Assembly (NCBI GenBank): GCA_964451325.1
Contig: CAYVHO010000003.1
Coordinates: forward strand, 62,001-126,000
Direction: 5' to 3'
DNA length: 64,000 nucleotides
Source of the DNA: JAADHI01 sp964451325
GTDB taxonomy: Bacteria; Nitrospirota; Nitrospiria; SBBL01; JAADHI01
A model generated the notes under the pieces. It saw only the letters and a list, made by a program, of their open reading frames with translations, did not search any database and was not told the DNA's origin. This document shows, in pieces, positions 9,579 to 18,697 of the stretch. The position numbers and the translations under genes were made by a program. Position 1 is the first letter of the stretch, and every line of letters begins with the position of its first letter.

Positions 9579-10481
9579 TTAATTTAAGATGTAAGTCATC
9601 GGGTTGATCGGCACTTTATTCACAGAAACTTCGTAATGGAGGTGTGGGCCAGTGGAAAGCCCTGTATTTCCGACATAGGCAATGACGTCTCCGCGCTTGA
9701 CCTTCTGCCCAACCTTCACGTCAACTTTGGATAAGTGTCCATAGTGGGTCACAACACCATATCCATGATTCAGCTTGAGAAAACGACCAAAACCCCCATT
9801 AAATTTAGAATAAGTCACAACACCCGATGCAGGTGCAATAATCGGTGTTCCAGGACGCGCGGCAATGTCAATACCATTGTGGTTTGCAAGACGCCCCGAA
9901 AAAGGAGAGATGCGTTTACCAAAAGAGGAGGTTAACCAGCCAGAGGTAGGCCAGATCGAAGGGGTCGATGCCCAGAGCGATTGACGGTCATGCACAACCT
10001 CTTCAAGCTCTTGAAAACTTTTGTCCTGTTGCACCACATGAGATTGAAGTAATTCCAAATCCCGATGAATCACTCCTGAAAGATCCAAGGCCGCATAGGA
10101 TGCAATTTGCTGCTCGTCTGAGCCGCCAATGCCAAAAGCACTCGTACTCCCTTTAGGCGGGCCAATATCCGTCATGACACGAAGTTTACGGTCAAACTCA
10201 ACCAAACGAACCACTTGATTTTTCAGGTCTTCGATGGTGTTCGAAAAACCCTGGATCTGAACTTTTTGGGTTTTATTCTCTTTCCGAAGACTCGTGACGT
10301 CTTCCAATTGGCCCCACATCAGATAATATTGAAAAGAAAATGCAGCCAAAACCATTGAGAAAACAACGGAAAAACCAATAAAAAGTTTGATTGCTCCTTT
10401 TCTAACAGAAAGACGATAGGGTTCCGAGGTTTTAGTCCCTGAGAAGATAACAACGGTGTAAGAATCGTTTGATTGCGCCAT
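9579..10481 (-). CDS. Membrane-anchored M23 (LytM) peptidoglycan endopeptidase
   Basis: Predicted cell-wall endopeptidase or amidase activator. There is one membrane helix at about residues 28-52, a periplasmic coiled coil (about 60-125) and a C-terminal LytM domain (about 180-300). The zinc ligands are visible: HNGID near residue 200 (HxxxD) and HLHYE near 278 (HxH). All four ligands present argue for an active enzyme and not a degenerate EnvC-type factor. The layout resembles bacterial M23 proteins often found near secA in deltaproteobacteria. Confidence 0.88.
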   Translation of the reverse strand: MAQSNDSYTVVIFSGTKTSEPYRLSVRKGAIKLFIGFSVVFSMVLAAFSFQYYLMWGQLEDVTSLRKENKTQKVQIQGFSNTIEDLKNQVVRLVEFDRKLRVMTDIGPPKGSTSAFGIGGSDEQQIASYAALDLSGVIHRDLELLQSHVVQQDKSFQELEEVVHDRQSLWASTPSIWPTSGWLTSSFGKRISPFSGRLANHNGIDIAARPGTPIIAPASGVVTYSKFNGGFGRFLKLNHGYGVVTHYGHLSKVDVKVGQKVKRGDVIAYVGNTGLSTGPHLHYEVSVNKVPINPMTYILN

Positions 10482-10508
10482 ACGAGAGCTCCAGAAAAAG
10501 ACTAAAAA

Positions 10509-10537
10509 AGCCTACCATGAAGGTATTTTTGTGTCAA
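10509..10537 (-). promoter_or_regulatory. Probable sigma-70 promoter of the M23 peptidase gene
   Basis: On the minus strand, consensus TTGACA (10532-10537) is followed after 17 bases by TAGGCT (10509-10514), about 28 bases before the start codon. Confidence 0.5.
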
Positions 10538-10637
10538 GAAAACGGGGAGAGATGGGAACATTGAGTCAATATTTCTTACTATTTTCTAAGCTTATTCACA
10601 CACCTAGTAGAGACGGGCCTCTTAAAATTAAAGAAAG

Positions 10638-10724
10638 TGGTGGGCGCGGCCAGAATCGAACTGGCACGAGGTTACCCCCGGCAGTTTTTGAGACTGCTGC
10701 GTCTACCAATTCCGCCACGCGCCC
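10638..10724 (-). tRNA. tRNA-Leu (anticodon CAA)
   Basis: An 87-nt class II tRNA on the minus strand with a long variable arm and encoded CCA. The acceptor GGGCGCG pairs with CGCGCCC. The anticodon stem GCAGT/ACTGC encloses loop CTCAAAA, giving anticodon CAA for UUG codons. The D-arm contains AATTGGTAGAC, and the T-arm has AGTTCGATTC. Confidence 0.95.
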
Positions 10725-10736
10725 AATGTAGGCCCC

Positions 10737-10765
10737 CTTCTATCACATCTTCTTTTTTTTATCAA
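10737..10765 (-). promoter_or_regulatory. Promoter of tRNA-Leu
   Basis: On the minus strand, TTGATA (10760-10765) and TAGAAG (10737-10742) have a 17-base spacer. The predicted start is a few bases before the mature 5' end. Confidence 0.5.
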
Positions 10766-10799
10766 GAACTTGAATGGCTTCAAAACACATAAAAACAAA

Positions 10800-10833
10800 G
10801 CAGATTCTTATTGGCATCTGAGTCAGAATCTGC
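10800..10833. repeat. Inverted repeat between tRNA-Leu and pilD
   Basis: GCAGATTCT (10800-10808) and AGAATCTGC (10825-10833) form a perfect 9-bp dyad with a 16-base centre. It is the only structure seen in the 230-base intergenic region apart from the two promoters. No T-run follows on either strand, so it is not an obvious terminator. Confidence 0.5.
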
Positions 10834-10910
10834 TCCAGAGACTCAAGGCCTGTCGGACAATTGAGAAAAAAATGGCCCCAAATCAATCAAAATACTCCGT
10901 TCCGGTGATA

Positions 10911-10939
10911 TTGCTGGCCCATAACTCTTATGATATGAT
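10911..10939 (+). promoter_or_regulatory. Possible promoter of pilD
   Basis: TTGCTG (10911-10916) and TATGAT (10934-10939) are 17 bases apart. Transcription would begin about eight bases before the start codon, at the edge of the GGAGG ribosome site (10948-10952). Confidence 0.4.
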
Positions 10940-10953
10940 TTTCTTGTGGAGGC

Positions 10954-11724
10954 ATGCCTATTTTGAACACAACGATCTTTCTGTTTGGCCTGATTATCGG
11001 CAGCTTTGTCAATGTCTGTATCTACCGTCTGCCTCGGGATGAGTCCCTTGTTTTCCCTGCATCACACTGTCCGCACTGTAAAACAAATATCCGGGCCTGG
11101 CAAAACATCCCCTTACTTAGTTTTTTAGCCCTGCGCGGAAAATGCGGGACATGCAAAACCCCAATCCCGTGGCGCTATCCCCTCGTCGAGTTGCTGCACG
11201 GTTTTGGTTTTCTTTTTATTTTTTATGAATTTGCCCTGACATTAGAGACCCTCATTTATCTGCTTTTTTTTGCATCCCTCATGGCCGTCATTTTCATTGA
11301 TCTTTCCCATCAAATTATTCCAGATACCATTACCTTGCCAGGCATCGTGATTGGCGTCATTGCAGCCGCCACAATCCTGCCACCGGGATTAAAAAGTTCA
11401 TTGATCGGCCTATTTTTAGGGGGTGGCCTGTTTTATCTCGTCGCCATTTTGTCTGTCGCCATCCTTAAAAAAGAGGGCATGGGAGGCGGAGACATCAAAC
11501 TCATCGCAATGATCGGTGCCTTTTTGGGATGGCAGGCCGTGCTGTTGACCATTTTTTTGGCAGCCTTGTCGGGCTCGATCATTGGAATTTCAATGATTAT
11601 GATGAAAGGCAGAAGTCGTGCGGATATGATTCCGTTCGGGCCTTATCTCGTTTTTGGGGCACTCACCTCACTTTTCTGGGGAAACAACATACTTAATTGG
11701 TATTTTTCTTTGGGGCAAGTGTAA
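10954..11724 (+). CDS. pilD: Type IV prepilin peptidase/N-methyltransferase (A24 family)
   Basis: Polytopic inner-membrane aspartic protease that cleaves prepilin leaders and methylates the new N-terminus. At 256 residues it is the usual length. Two CxxC pairs (Cys39/Cys42 and Cys64/Cys67) form the zinc-binding cytoplasmic domain. The two catalytic aspartates lie in IDLSHQIIPD and in GMGGGDIKL. The ATG has a strong GGAGG site. It heads a locus with pilS, pilR and four pilin-like genes that are its probable substrates. Confidence 0.95.
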   Translation: MPILNTTIFLFGLIIGSFVNVCIYRLPRDESLVFPASHCPHCKTNIRAWQNIPLLSFLALRGKCGTCKTPIPWRYPLVELLHGFGFLFIFYEFALTLETLIYLLFFASLMAVIFIDLSHQIIPDTITLPGIVIGVIAAATILPPGLKSSLIGLFLGGGLFYLVAILSVAILKKEGMGGGDIKLIAMIGAFLGWQAVLLTIFLAALSGSIIGISMIMMKGRSRADMIPFGPYLVFGALTSLFWGNNILNWYFSLGQV

Positions 11725-11758
11725 TTCAAAAACGGGGAAACAAAGGTCTTTCCAAGCC

Positions 11759-13261
11759 ATGCCCATTACGGACTTTAGAGAGAGTAAAACACGCACTATG
11801 TTGATTTCTAATAAAAAAAGTACCCAAGGTCGCCTCTTTACCTTTACCAGTTTTGGCACCTTTCTTTTTTTGATTCTGGCGCTGCTCAGTGTACTTTTCC
11901 TTAAGATTTCTATTGTGCTGACCCCCGCGAGCGAAGAGACAACAGGGGATGTCATCCTTTTACTGGTAAAGGTTTTTAGTGTCGCAGGCATTGGCCTGTT
12001 TATCTTTTCGCGTTTTCAAAAATCACTCCTTAATCGGGTCACAGGGGAAATACAAGCCAGCCAACATCGCCCCAGTAAGTTTGTAATCAACACCTTTGAA
12101 GGGCTCATACAGGAACTAAAAGCCAAAGAAGAAGCCCTGGAAATCCTAAAAAAGGCCGCAGAAGACCACGCGGTAGACATCGAAAGTTACAATGAAAATA
12201 TATTGCAAAGTGTACCCAGTGGCGTCTTAACCTTCAACTGCGAGAAAATCATTACAACCTTCAATCCCGCTGCTGAAATGATTTTGGACCTCCTCTCCAA
12301 TCAGGTCCTTGAAAAATCCTACGAAACCGTTTTTGAAGATAATCCCAAAATGGTGCATTTACTCAACAAAACGCTGGAAAGTGCACAAAACATTTTGCGT
12401 CAGGACTGCATGATTGAACAAGTAACCGGCAAAAAGATGTGGCTGGGCTTGAGCACCTCTCTGCTGCGTGACCGTCACGAAAAAATAATCGGCGCAACAC
12501 TTGTTTTTAGCGATCTAACGGAAAAAAAGATGCTTGAAGAACAGGTCGAGCTCAAAAAAAGACTGGTCATGATGGGAGAAATGTCCGCCTGGGTCGCCCA
12601 TGAATTTAGAAGTTACATGGGAACGATTTTGGGCTTTGCACGGCTGCTGGAAAAAAAGCTGGACGAAGGGGATGAACGGCAGCCGATGGTGGCATCTATT
12701 ACGGACGAACTTTTGTCCATGGAACACCTCATCAGCGAGTTGCTCTCTTACAGCAAAAAAACGGTCATTGAACCCACACCCACCCTGCTCACAGACCTGC
12801 TTCGCCGGATCAAAGATCAGTTTGATACGGGAGGAGAATATCCAGAAATAAACTGGGATCTCTCTTTTGAAGACAACTTTCCAGAAATCAAACTCGATCA
12901 AATCCTGCTGCGGCAATCCTTTACAAATCTCATTCAAAACGCTTTGGATGCGATGGAAGGATGCGGGCGCCTCACAATCAAGGCCTTTTTTCGACGTACC
13001 GCAAAACGGGTGCAAATCGAAATTTCAGACACCGGGGACGGGATTTTAGCAGAAGATCTGCACAAAGTATTCCTTCCCTTTTTTACCACAAAAACAAAAG
13101 GCACCGGTCTCGGCTTGGCCCTGGTGCATAAAATTATTTTGGCACACAACGGTCACATCACCGTCGAAAACCAACAAAAGAAGGGAACACTCTTCACAAT
13201 TATTCTTCCCATTAAACCAGAACAAACCCTATTGAAGGAGCCCGAATGGAAACAATTTTAA
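11759..13261 (+). CDS. pilS: PilS-like membrane sensor histidine kinase
   Basis: Sensor kinase expected to phosphorylate the adjacent response regulator. Two membrane segments near the N-terminus are followed by a PAS domain (containing SVPSGVLTFN), a HisKA box with the phosphorylated histidine in AWVAHEFRSYMG, an N box LIQNALDAMEG and the G boxes SDTGDGI and GTGLGLAL. The ATG at 11759 has AAAGG twelve bases upstream; an in-frame ATG at 11798 also fits. The ORF opens further upstream inside pilD but lacks support there. It overlaps the next gene by 16 bases, indicating translational coupling. Known PilS proteins have up to six helices, so the name is by context. Confidence 0.8.
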   Translation: MPITDFRESKTRTMLISNKKSTQGRLFTFTSFGTFLFLILALLSVLFLKISIVLTPASEETTGDVILLLVKVFSVAGIGLFIFSRFQKSLLNRVTGEIQASQHRPSKFVINTFEGLIQELKAKEEALEILKKAAEDHAVDIESYNENILQSVPSGVLTFNCEKIITTFNPAAEMILDLLSNQVLEKSYETVFEDNPKMVHLLNKTLESAQNILRQDCMIEQVTGKKMWLGLSTSLLRDRHEKIIGATLVFSDLTEKKMLEEQVELKKRLVMMGEMSAWVAHEFRSYMGTILGFARLLEKKLDEGDERQPMVASITDELLSMEHLISELLSYSKKTVIEPTPTLLTDLLRRIKDQFDTGGEYPEINWDLSFEDNFPEIKLDQILLRQSFTNLIQNALDAMEGCGRLTIKAFFRRTAKRVQIEISDTGDGILAEDLHKVFLPFFTTKTKGTGLGLALVHKIILAHNGHITVENQQKKGTLFTIILPIKPEQTLLKEPEWKQF

Positions 13262-14628
13262 TCGTTGAAGACCAAGAGGGCCTTGCAAAAATGCTTTCAC
13301 AAGCACTCAGCGATGCGGGCTACCTCACCCTTTGGGCAAAAGATGGACGGGAAGGCATTGCGACCCTCAGCGAAAATCGCATTGACTTGATCGTTACAGA
13401 CCTTAAACTCCCTCACAAAAGCGGCATGGAGGTGCTCAAGGCAGCAAAAGCCCACCACGCCGCAACCCCCGTGATCATCATGACTGCCCATGGTAATTTT
13501 GAAATCGCCGTAACAGCCGTAAAAGAAGGGGCCTTTGATTTTATCGCCAAACCCTTTGAGCCAGACCACTTACTGCTTCAAATTGAAAAAGCCTTGGAAA
13601 AACAACGACTAGTGACCGAAAACTTGGTTTTGAAAGAGACTTTTTCAACACAGTTGTCTTTCCCCAAAATTATCGGGAAAAGCCAGATCATGCTCAATGT
13701 ATTGGAACAGGTCAAAAAGGTCGCACAAGGTAAAACCAGCGTACTGCTATTGGGCGAAAGTGGTACAGGAAAAGAACTCTTTGCCCGTGCCGTGCACATG
13801 CTCAGTCCACGGAAGGATTACAATTTGGTGACAATCAATTGTGCCGCGATTCCGCATGACCTCTTAGAGAGTGAGCTCTTTGGTCATGAAAAAGGGGCAT
13901 TTACCGGAGCGGGGGCAAAAAAAATTGGAAAATTTGAACTGGCAGACAAGGGCACGATTTTTCTGGATGAAATCGGCGATATGGAGATCGGCTTACAAGC
14001 AAAATTGTTGCGCGTCTTAGAAGAAGATATCCTCATGCGAGTGGGTGGCACAACACGTGTGCCGATTGATGTCCGTGTGGTTGCCGCAACAAACCGGGGC
14101 CTAAATAAGCTCATCGAAGAGAAAAAGTTTCGAGAAGATTTATACTACCGCCTCAACGTCTTCCCACTCAACATCCCTTCCCTCCGCGAGCGCACGGAGG
14201 ACATCCCAGCCATTGCTGAACATTTCATTGCACTTTATGCCAGAGAAATGAACAAAGAAAACAAAGCACTCTCAAAAGCATCAATGGACCTTTTGCTGGA
14301 TCACCCTTGGACTGGGAATGTACGCGAGCTGCAAAATGCCATTGAGCGTGCGACGATTTTATCCGATGGTGATCAAATCTGCCCCGACGATCTTGTCCTC
14401 AGAACAAGATCAGAAACCAGGCCCTCCATCAACGACATCCCTCTGGAAGGCTCCCTCCATGAAGTCGGCGATGCTGCCAGTCGCATTGTTGAGAGCAAGA
14501 TGATCAGGAAAATCCTTAGACAAACCGCAGGAAACAAAAGTCGTGCGGCAGAAATCCTTCAAGTCAGCTACAAAACCCTATTGACCAAAATAAAAGATTA
14601 TGCTATAGAAAATCAGAAATTATTTTGA
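13246..14628 (+). CDS. pilR: PilR/NtrC-family sigma-54 response regulator
   Basis: Receiver domain (about 1-120, phospho-acceptor Asp in LIVTDLKLP), AAA+ domain (about 140-370) and a Fis-type helix-turn-helix at the C-terminus. Walker A GESGTGKE and the sigma-54 contact loop GAFTGA are intact, so it should activate sigma-54 promoters. The ATG has AAGGAG six bases upstream and lies within the end of pilS. No -24/-12 promoter was found before the pilin-like genes downstream, so its target pilin promoter may lie elsewhere. Confidence 0.88.
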   Translation: METILIVEDQEGLAKMLSQALSDAGYLTLWAKDGREGIATLSENRIDLIVTDLKLPHKSGMEVLKAAKAHHAATPVIIMTAHGNFEIAVTAVKEGAFDFIAKPFEPDHLLLQIEKALEKQRLVTENLVLKETFSTQLSFPKIIGKSQIMLNVLEQVKKVAQGKTSVLLLGESGTGKELFARAVHMLSPRKDYNLVTINCAAIPHDLLESELFGHEKGAFTGAGAKKIGKFELADKGTIFLDEIGDMEIGLQAKLLRVLEEDILMRVGGTTRVPIDVRVVAATNRGLNKLIEEKKFREDLYYRLNVFPLNIPSLRERTEDIPAIAEHFIALYAREMNKENKALSKASMDLLLDHPWTGNVRELQNAIERATILSDGDQICPDDLVLRTRSETRPSINDIPLEGSLHEVGDAASRIVESKMIRKILRQTAGNKSRAAEILQVSYKTLLTKIKDYAIENQKLF

Positions 14629-14675
14629 TATTATGGAATTTCTCTTCTTAATTTAAGCATAAGCTTGGCGGTTTC

Positions 14676-15251
14676 ATGCGCTCAACTAAGGGATATACCT
14701 TTATTGAATTGATGGTTGTCTTGGCAATCGTAGCCATCGCGTCTGCCATTGCCTTTTCTAACCATCTGGCCCAAAAGCCACGCGCGCAATTACGTCAGGC
14801 CAGCCGAGAAATGCTCTCACATCTCAGAGGCATCCGGCAACAGTCCATCACAACAGGTCAAATCACCACCATCTATTTCTCAGATGATGATGATTTGATT
14901 CAAATTGACGGTGATAACATCTCCGTTGCGGATAACGAATACGTGATCGTCCCCGGCAGAATAAGAAAGACACTGCCATCCAAGGTACGATTTGGCTACC
15001 CGGATAATGTCACCGAAACACCTAGAGGAGGGAATCTTTCCATCTTTTCAAGAGATGGCATTTCATTCAACAACAAACGCGTCTCCTTTCAACCCAACGG
15101 AACAGCAAATGGCTTAAACGGGCAAATTTACCTCACCAGTGCCAGCAACGATCCACAAGCGCAAACACCACAACACGAATCCTTTGCGATTGATGTCAAC
15201 CTCACGGGGCAAGTCCGTCTATACAAATGGAAAAACACCCGATGGCAATAA
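14676..15251 (+). CDS. Type IV pilus minor pseudopilin (GspH/FimT-like)
   Basis: Prepilin-like protein with class III leader cleavage between Gly and Tyr in KG|YTFIELMVV, so Glu5 of the mature protein is retained, followed by the hydrophobic N-terminal helix. The remaining 150 residues form the expected globular head of a GspH/FimT minor pilin. It is 47 bases after pilR and overlaps the next gene by ten bases. Minor pilins of this set prime pilus assembly in known systems. Confidence 0.85.
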   Translation: MRSTKGYTFIELMVVLAIVAIASAIAFSNHLAQKPRAQLRQASREMLSHLRGIRQQSITTGQITTIYFSDDDDLIQIDGDNISVADNEYVIVPGRIRKTLPSKVRFGYPDNVTETPRGGNLSIFSRDGISFNNKRVSFQPNGTANGLNGQIYLTSASNDPQAQTPQHESFAIDVNLTGQVRLYKWKNTRWQ

Positions 15252-15643
15252 AAAGCAATAAAGGTTTTTCTCTCATCGAAGCCATTATCGCAACCACGGT
15301 ATTGTCGGTGGGCTTGCTGGGTCTAATTGCTATGTTTGGCGCAGGCTATAAAGCCCTCGACGGAGGAGATAAACGAAGCGTCGCCACAAAACTTGCAAGA
15401 GATCAAATGGAAATGCTGCGTTCGAGATCAATGATACAAATTAATCCACCCATGGGAGATCTGCCCAATGGCCCTGCAAGCAACGCCTATCCTGAAGGTC
15501 AGGCACTCGGGATGCGACGACAATGGTCTATTCTGCGAAGCCCCAATGATGCAATGATATGGGTGATTACAGTTGAAGTGTCTTGGCATGGTTTACAGGG
15601 ACAGAACAAAACAATAACCCTCAAAAGTCTTCGCTCCTCTTAA
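15242..15643 (+). CDS. pilV: PilV-like minor pilin
   Basis: Short leader, then G|FSLIEAIIATTVLSVGLLGL, the hydrophobic pattern typical of PilV with ATTVLSVGLLG. ATG 15242 is preferred: it overlaps the stop codon of the upstream gene and leaves a short basic leader (MAIKSNKG). An ATG at 15227 is also in frame. The small head domain is about 110 residues. It lies in a tightly packed minor-pilin operon. Confidence 0.8.
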   Translation: MAIKSNKGFSLIEAIIATTVLSVGLLGLIAMFGAGYKALDGGDKRSVATKLARDQMEMLRSRSMIQINPPMGDLPNGPASNAYPEGQALGMRRQWSILRSPNDAMIWVITVEVSWHGLQGQNKTITLKSLRSS

Positions 15644-15656
15644 GAGTTAAAGAAGC

Positions 15657-16439
15657 ATGAATTCGCTTAGGGTTTGCATGCAGATCAAAAAACAAAACAC
15701 TGTCATTAACAATAAAAAAGGGCTCTCCTTGATTGAAACCCTGCTTTCAATCGCAATTATCGTCGCAGTCTCTGCGTCTTTTTATCAATTATTGGGTTCG
15801 TTTTATCAAAATTACACACTACAGGAAGCCATTGCAGAGACCCAACAACAGAGCCGCGTGACAACGGATCTCTTTTGGCAAGAGATCCGAAATGCAGGTT
15901 TGGACCCGACAGGCACACTTTTTGACCCTGCTAATGCAAGACAGACAAAAAACCGAAACGTTTTTAATGGTGTGGCTTGCCAGCGTACTCAACACAACGT
16001 TGAAAGGGTCTTCGAAGCCACACCCACCATGTTTCATTTTTTGGCTGATTTAAATGGGAATGGCGAAGTAGACGGGGGTAACGCAGGAAATCCGCAAAAC
16101 GATCCTCAAGAACACATCCGCTATGAGTGGATTGGGGACAGCGCCGCTGATAATAAAGTTGGAACGGACCCAGATGCTTGCGGGACAGAACGCACATCCT
16201 ACACCCTCTACCGAGACAGCGGCGGGGGCATGTACCCTGTCGCCTCGAATATTATCGAGTTTGACCTCAACTACTATGACGAAGACGGAATTCAACTACC
16301 CGAGGTCACGCTTAATGCGGCTCAAAGAACGCAGATTCGACGTGTCGTCATCACTCTGGTCGCGCAAACAAAACAGGCCCTTCAAGGGGAAACTAGAAAA
16401 CGTGAGATGCAAACCCAGATTTTTTTGAGAAATCTATAG
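15657..16439 (+). CDS. pilW: PilW-like minor pilin with an EF-hand-like loop
   Basis: Prepilin leader followed by G|LSLIETLLSIAIIVAVSASF, consistent with the PilW family. A later segment, DLNGNGEVDGGN (about residue 130), has the DxNxNGxxD pattern of a calcium-binding loop, as seen in some pilus proteins. Starts at 15657 or 15678 are both possible; the second has AGGG six bases before it. The gene ends one base before the next start. Confidence 0.78.
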   Translation: MNSLRVCMQIKKQNTVINNKKGLSLIETLLSIAIIVAVSASFYQLLGSFYQNYTLQEAIAETQQQSRVTTDLFWQEIRNAGLDPTGTLFDPANARQTKNRNVFNGVACQRTQHNVERVFEATPTMFHFLADLNGNGEVDGGNAGNPQNDPQEHIRYEWIGDSAADNKVGTDPDACGTERTSYTLYRDSGGGMYPVASNIIEFDLNYYDEDGIQLPEVTLNAAQRTQIRRVVITLVAQTKQALQGETRKREMQTQIFLRNL

Positions 16440-17855
16440 ATGCGATCCCCATTAAAAAAGAATCAACAAGGAATCGCCATGCTTGTCACCCTCATGCTGC
16501 TCAGCCTCGGCACAAGCTTCGCATTTTTGGCTTTTCAGGTTTCCACGACGGATCTATCCATCGCACGCTACTCCGAAGGTGAAGCTGCTGTACAATATTT
16601 GGCAGAATCCGGCGTAGAAAAGGTTGTCTCCTGGGCCTACGACCCTGCAAATTCCCCCGACCCTGTTTTTTTTGGAAATTTACTCACAAATAATTGTAAC
16701 CAAGCAAAAGAGACCCCTGATTTTCCGAACGCTGCGGATTTACGTATTGCGCCGTTTCCAGATTTCCCCGCCTACTTAGGCGACCCAGACAATGGTCCCT
16801 TTGCGGAGCTCAAGGACATTGGAAAAATCACTGACATTCAACTTTACACCCCAACCCATCTCACAAAAGGCATCTGCACCGTGGAAGTCACAGCGATGAC
16901 CCCTCAAGGGGCAGGGGCAAAAGTGCGGGTCAATATTGCAACAAACCCCATGGGAAGTATCACCGCAGGCATCCAGGGGAATGGCGATGCAGGTGAGCCG
17001 GATGCTAAAAACACCTTTCCGGTCTGGGTGCATTGGGGTGAAATCCGCTATACGGGCCAGGCCGACTTGGGGGAAGACATTCGGATCGTTCCTCAACGAG
17101 ACCCAGACTTCTTGCCAAACAGGGAACGTTATAGCACCGGAGAGGAAAACTACGACACAAATTTTGACCCATTTTTAAGGTTGCAAGTGGAAAATGAAAT
17201 CACAGCCCCACTTCTCGACAAAGTCGGGGACAGCTACAGCAGTAGAGATAATGTGATTCAAAATGGAGGCTCCAGTGTCCAGTTGGATGATATCGATTTT
17301 CTTCAAATAAAGTCTTTTATCCGAAAACATGGAGAATACTACACGGTATCGGAGGACGGTCAACACTTACTGCAAAATGGTCAACATATTCTGGATGAAG
17401 ATGGGAATCACATCGATAGTTTTGATGCGGTGTTTCACGAAAAAACAGATAAATATCAGCTGGTTTGGATAGAAAATACGGGAGCCCCCCAACTGAAAAT
17501 TACACTGGGCCGCTTCAAAGGCTATTTCTATTTTTCAGGAGGCATCGACATTGCCGGACACGTTTCAGGACGCATTGTCCCCGCAATGCCCCCCCCAATA
17601 ATGGACCTCCCAGGCAGGGCGCTTAATTTGACCCGAATCAACTTAGAAGGTCTTTTTGCAGTACAAGAGACAATTCACCTTCGGGACTACTTCAGAATAT
17701 ATGGTGCTTTCTATAGCACTGGCGGCTTTACAGGGCGCAATGCCTTCCAATTACAAGTTTGGTACAACAATGACTTTGCAAGCGGGATCTATCCCGGTGT
17801 GCGAAACATTACCCCCCTCGTTGGAACCTGGCAGTCCGTCCCCATCGACGGCTAA
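16440..17855 (+). CDS. PilX-like pilus protein with a long C-terminal domain
   Basis: N-terminus QQGIAMLVTLMLLSLGTSFAF resembles PilX (leader Gly, hydrophobic helix, early SEGEAAVQYLAESG), but Glu5 is replaced. At 471 residues it is far longer than typical PilX (about 170-200). The extra part is beta-rich and includes a short internal repeat, GQHLL/GQHIL/GNHID, near residues 305-325. Position immediately after pilW supports a minor-pilin role. The long domain may be an adhesin or cap, but no family is recognised. Confidence 0.65.
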   Translation: MRSPLKKNQQGIAMLVTLMLLSLGTSFAFLAFQVSTTDLSIARYSEGEAAVQYLAESGVEKVVSWAYDPANSPDPVFFGNLLTNNCNQAKETPDFPNAADLRIAPFPDFPAYLGDPDNGPFAELKDIGKITDIQLYTPTHLTKGICTVEVTAMTPQGAGAKVRVNIATNPMGSITAGIQGNGDAGEPDAKNTFPVWVHWGEIRYTGQADLGEDIRIVPQRDPDFLPNRERYSTGEENYDTNFDPFLRLQVENEITAPLLDKVGDSYSSRDNVIQNGGSSVQLDDIDFLQIKSFIRKHGEYYTVSEDGQHLLQNGQHILDEDGNHIDSFDAVFHEKTDKYQLVWIENTGAPQLKITLGRFKGYFYFSGGIDIAGHVSGRIVPAMPPPIMDLPGRALNLTRINLEGLFAVQETIHLRDYFRIYGAFYSTGGFTGRNAFQLQVWYNNDFASGIYPGVRNITPLVGTWQSVPIDG

Positions 17856-18694
17856 AACCTCCCTTGCTGCTTTGGATCCAAGGCATCACGCAAAGCATCC
17901 CCCAGAAAATTAAAGGCCAGTACCGTGATAAAAATCGCAAGACTGGGGAAAATAATGAGATGTGGATAAAATTTCAAGGCCTTCCAGCCTTCGTTGGCGA
18001 GCGAGCCCCAACTGGCCGCAGGGGGTGTTAAACCCAGCCCCACAAAACTCAACGTCGATTCGGCTAAAATGGCGGAGGGGATGCGAAAAGTGAGGGTCAC
18101 CATCAAAACCCCAAAGGCATTCGGCAAAATGTGTTTGAGTAGAATCTGCGCATCCTTCACCCCAAAAGCCCGGGCTGCCTCGACATAAGCATTCTCCTTT
18201 AGACGCAGGACTTCCCCTCGAATCAAACGGGCCACGGTAAGCCAAGCGACCAAACTCAAAGCCAGAAAAACCCCTGTCACACCACGACCAATGACGACCG
18301 TAATGAGAATAATGAGCAAGAGATCGGGAATCGCATAGAGCACATCAACACCCCGCATCATGACACGATCAAGCCGTCCACCCACATAACCCGAAATCGC
18401 GCCATAACAGGTACCCAAAATTAATGCGGAAAAACCCGTCAAAAGACTCACGGCCATCGAGATTCGTGTGCCGTAAATCAGCCTCGAAAAGAGGTCTCGT
18501 CCGAGCAGATCCGTTCCCATCCAATATTTTGCATTCGGCGCAATGAGACTCTGATCGGCATCCTGAAAATCATGTGCGTAAGGCGTGATCATCTCTCCAA
18601 AAATGGCGATGAACAATAAACCCAAAATGATGATCAGGCTCAGCAGTGCAAGCGGATCTCGTCGAAATCTCAGAAAAAAAAGAGAAGGTTTCAT
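17852..18694 (-). CDS. oppC: Oligopeptide/dipeptide ABC transporter permease (OppC/DppC-like)
   Basis: Inner-membrane permease of about six helices, with an N-terminal OppC segment (FRRDPLALLSL) and the EAA-type loop EAARAFGVKDAQILLKHILPN that contacts the ATPase. ATG 18694 directly follows the oppB stop; a TTG at 18697 is also in frame. It is convergent with the PilX-like gene, with stop codons overlapping by four bases. No ATPase genes follow. Confidence 0.9.
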   Translation of the reverse strand: MKPSLFFLRFRRDPLALLSLIIILGLLFIAIFGEMITPYAHDFQDADQSLIAPNAKYWMGTDLLGRDLFSRLIYGTRISMAVSLLTGFSALILGTCYGAISGYVGGRLDRVMMRGVDVLYAIPDLLLIILITVVIGRGVTGVFLALSLVAWLTVARLIRGEVLRLKENAYVEAARAFGVKDAQILLKHILPNAFGVLMVTLTFRIPSAILAESTLSFVGLGLTPPAASWGSLANEGWKALKFYPHLIIFPSLAIFITVLAFNFLGDALRDALDPKQQGRF

Positions 18695-18697
18695 CAA

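Noticed and set aside
10770..11042. Open frame of about 90 codons overlapping pilD
   Set aside because: No ribosome site or family resemblance; it runs across an inverted repeat and into pilD in another frame.
14629..14690. Sigma-54 promoter before the pilin-like genes
   Set aside because: TTGGCGGTTTCATGC has GG and GC at the wrong spacing and overlaps the start codon.
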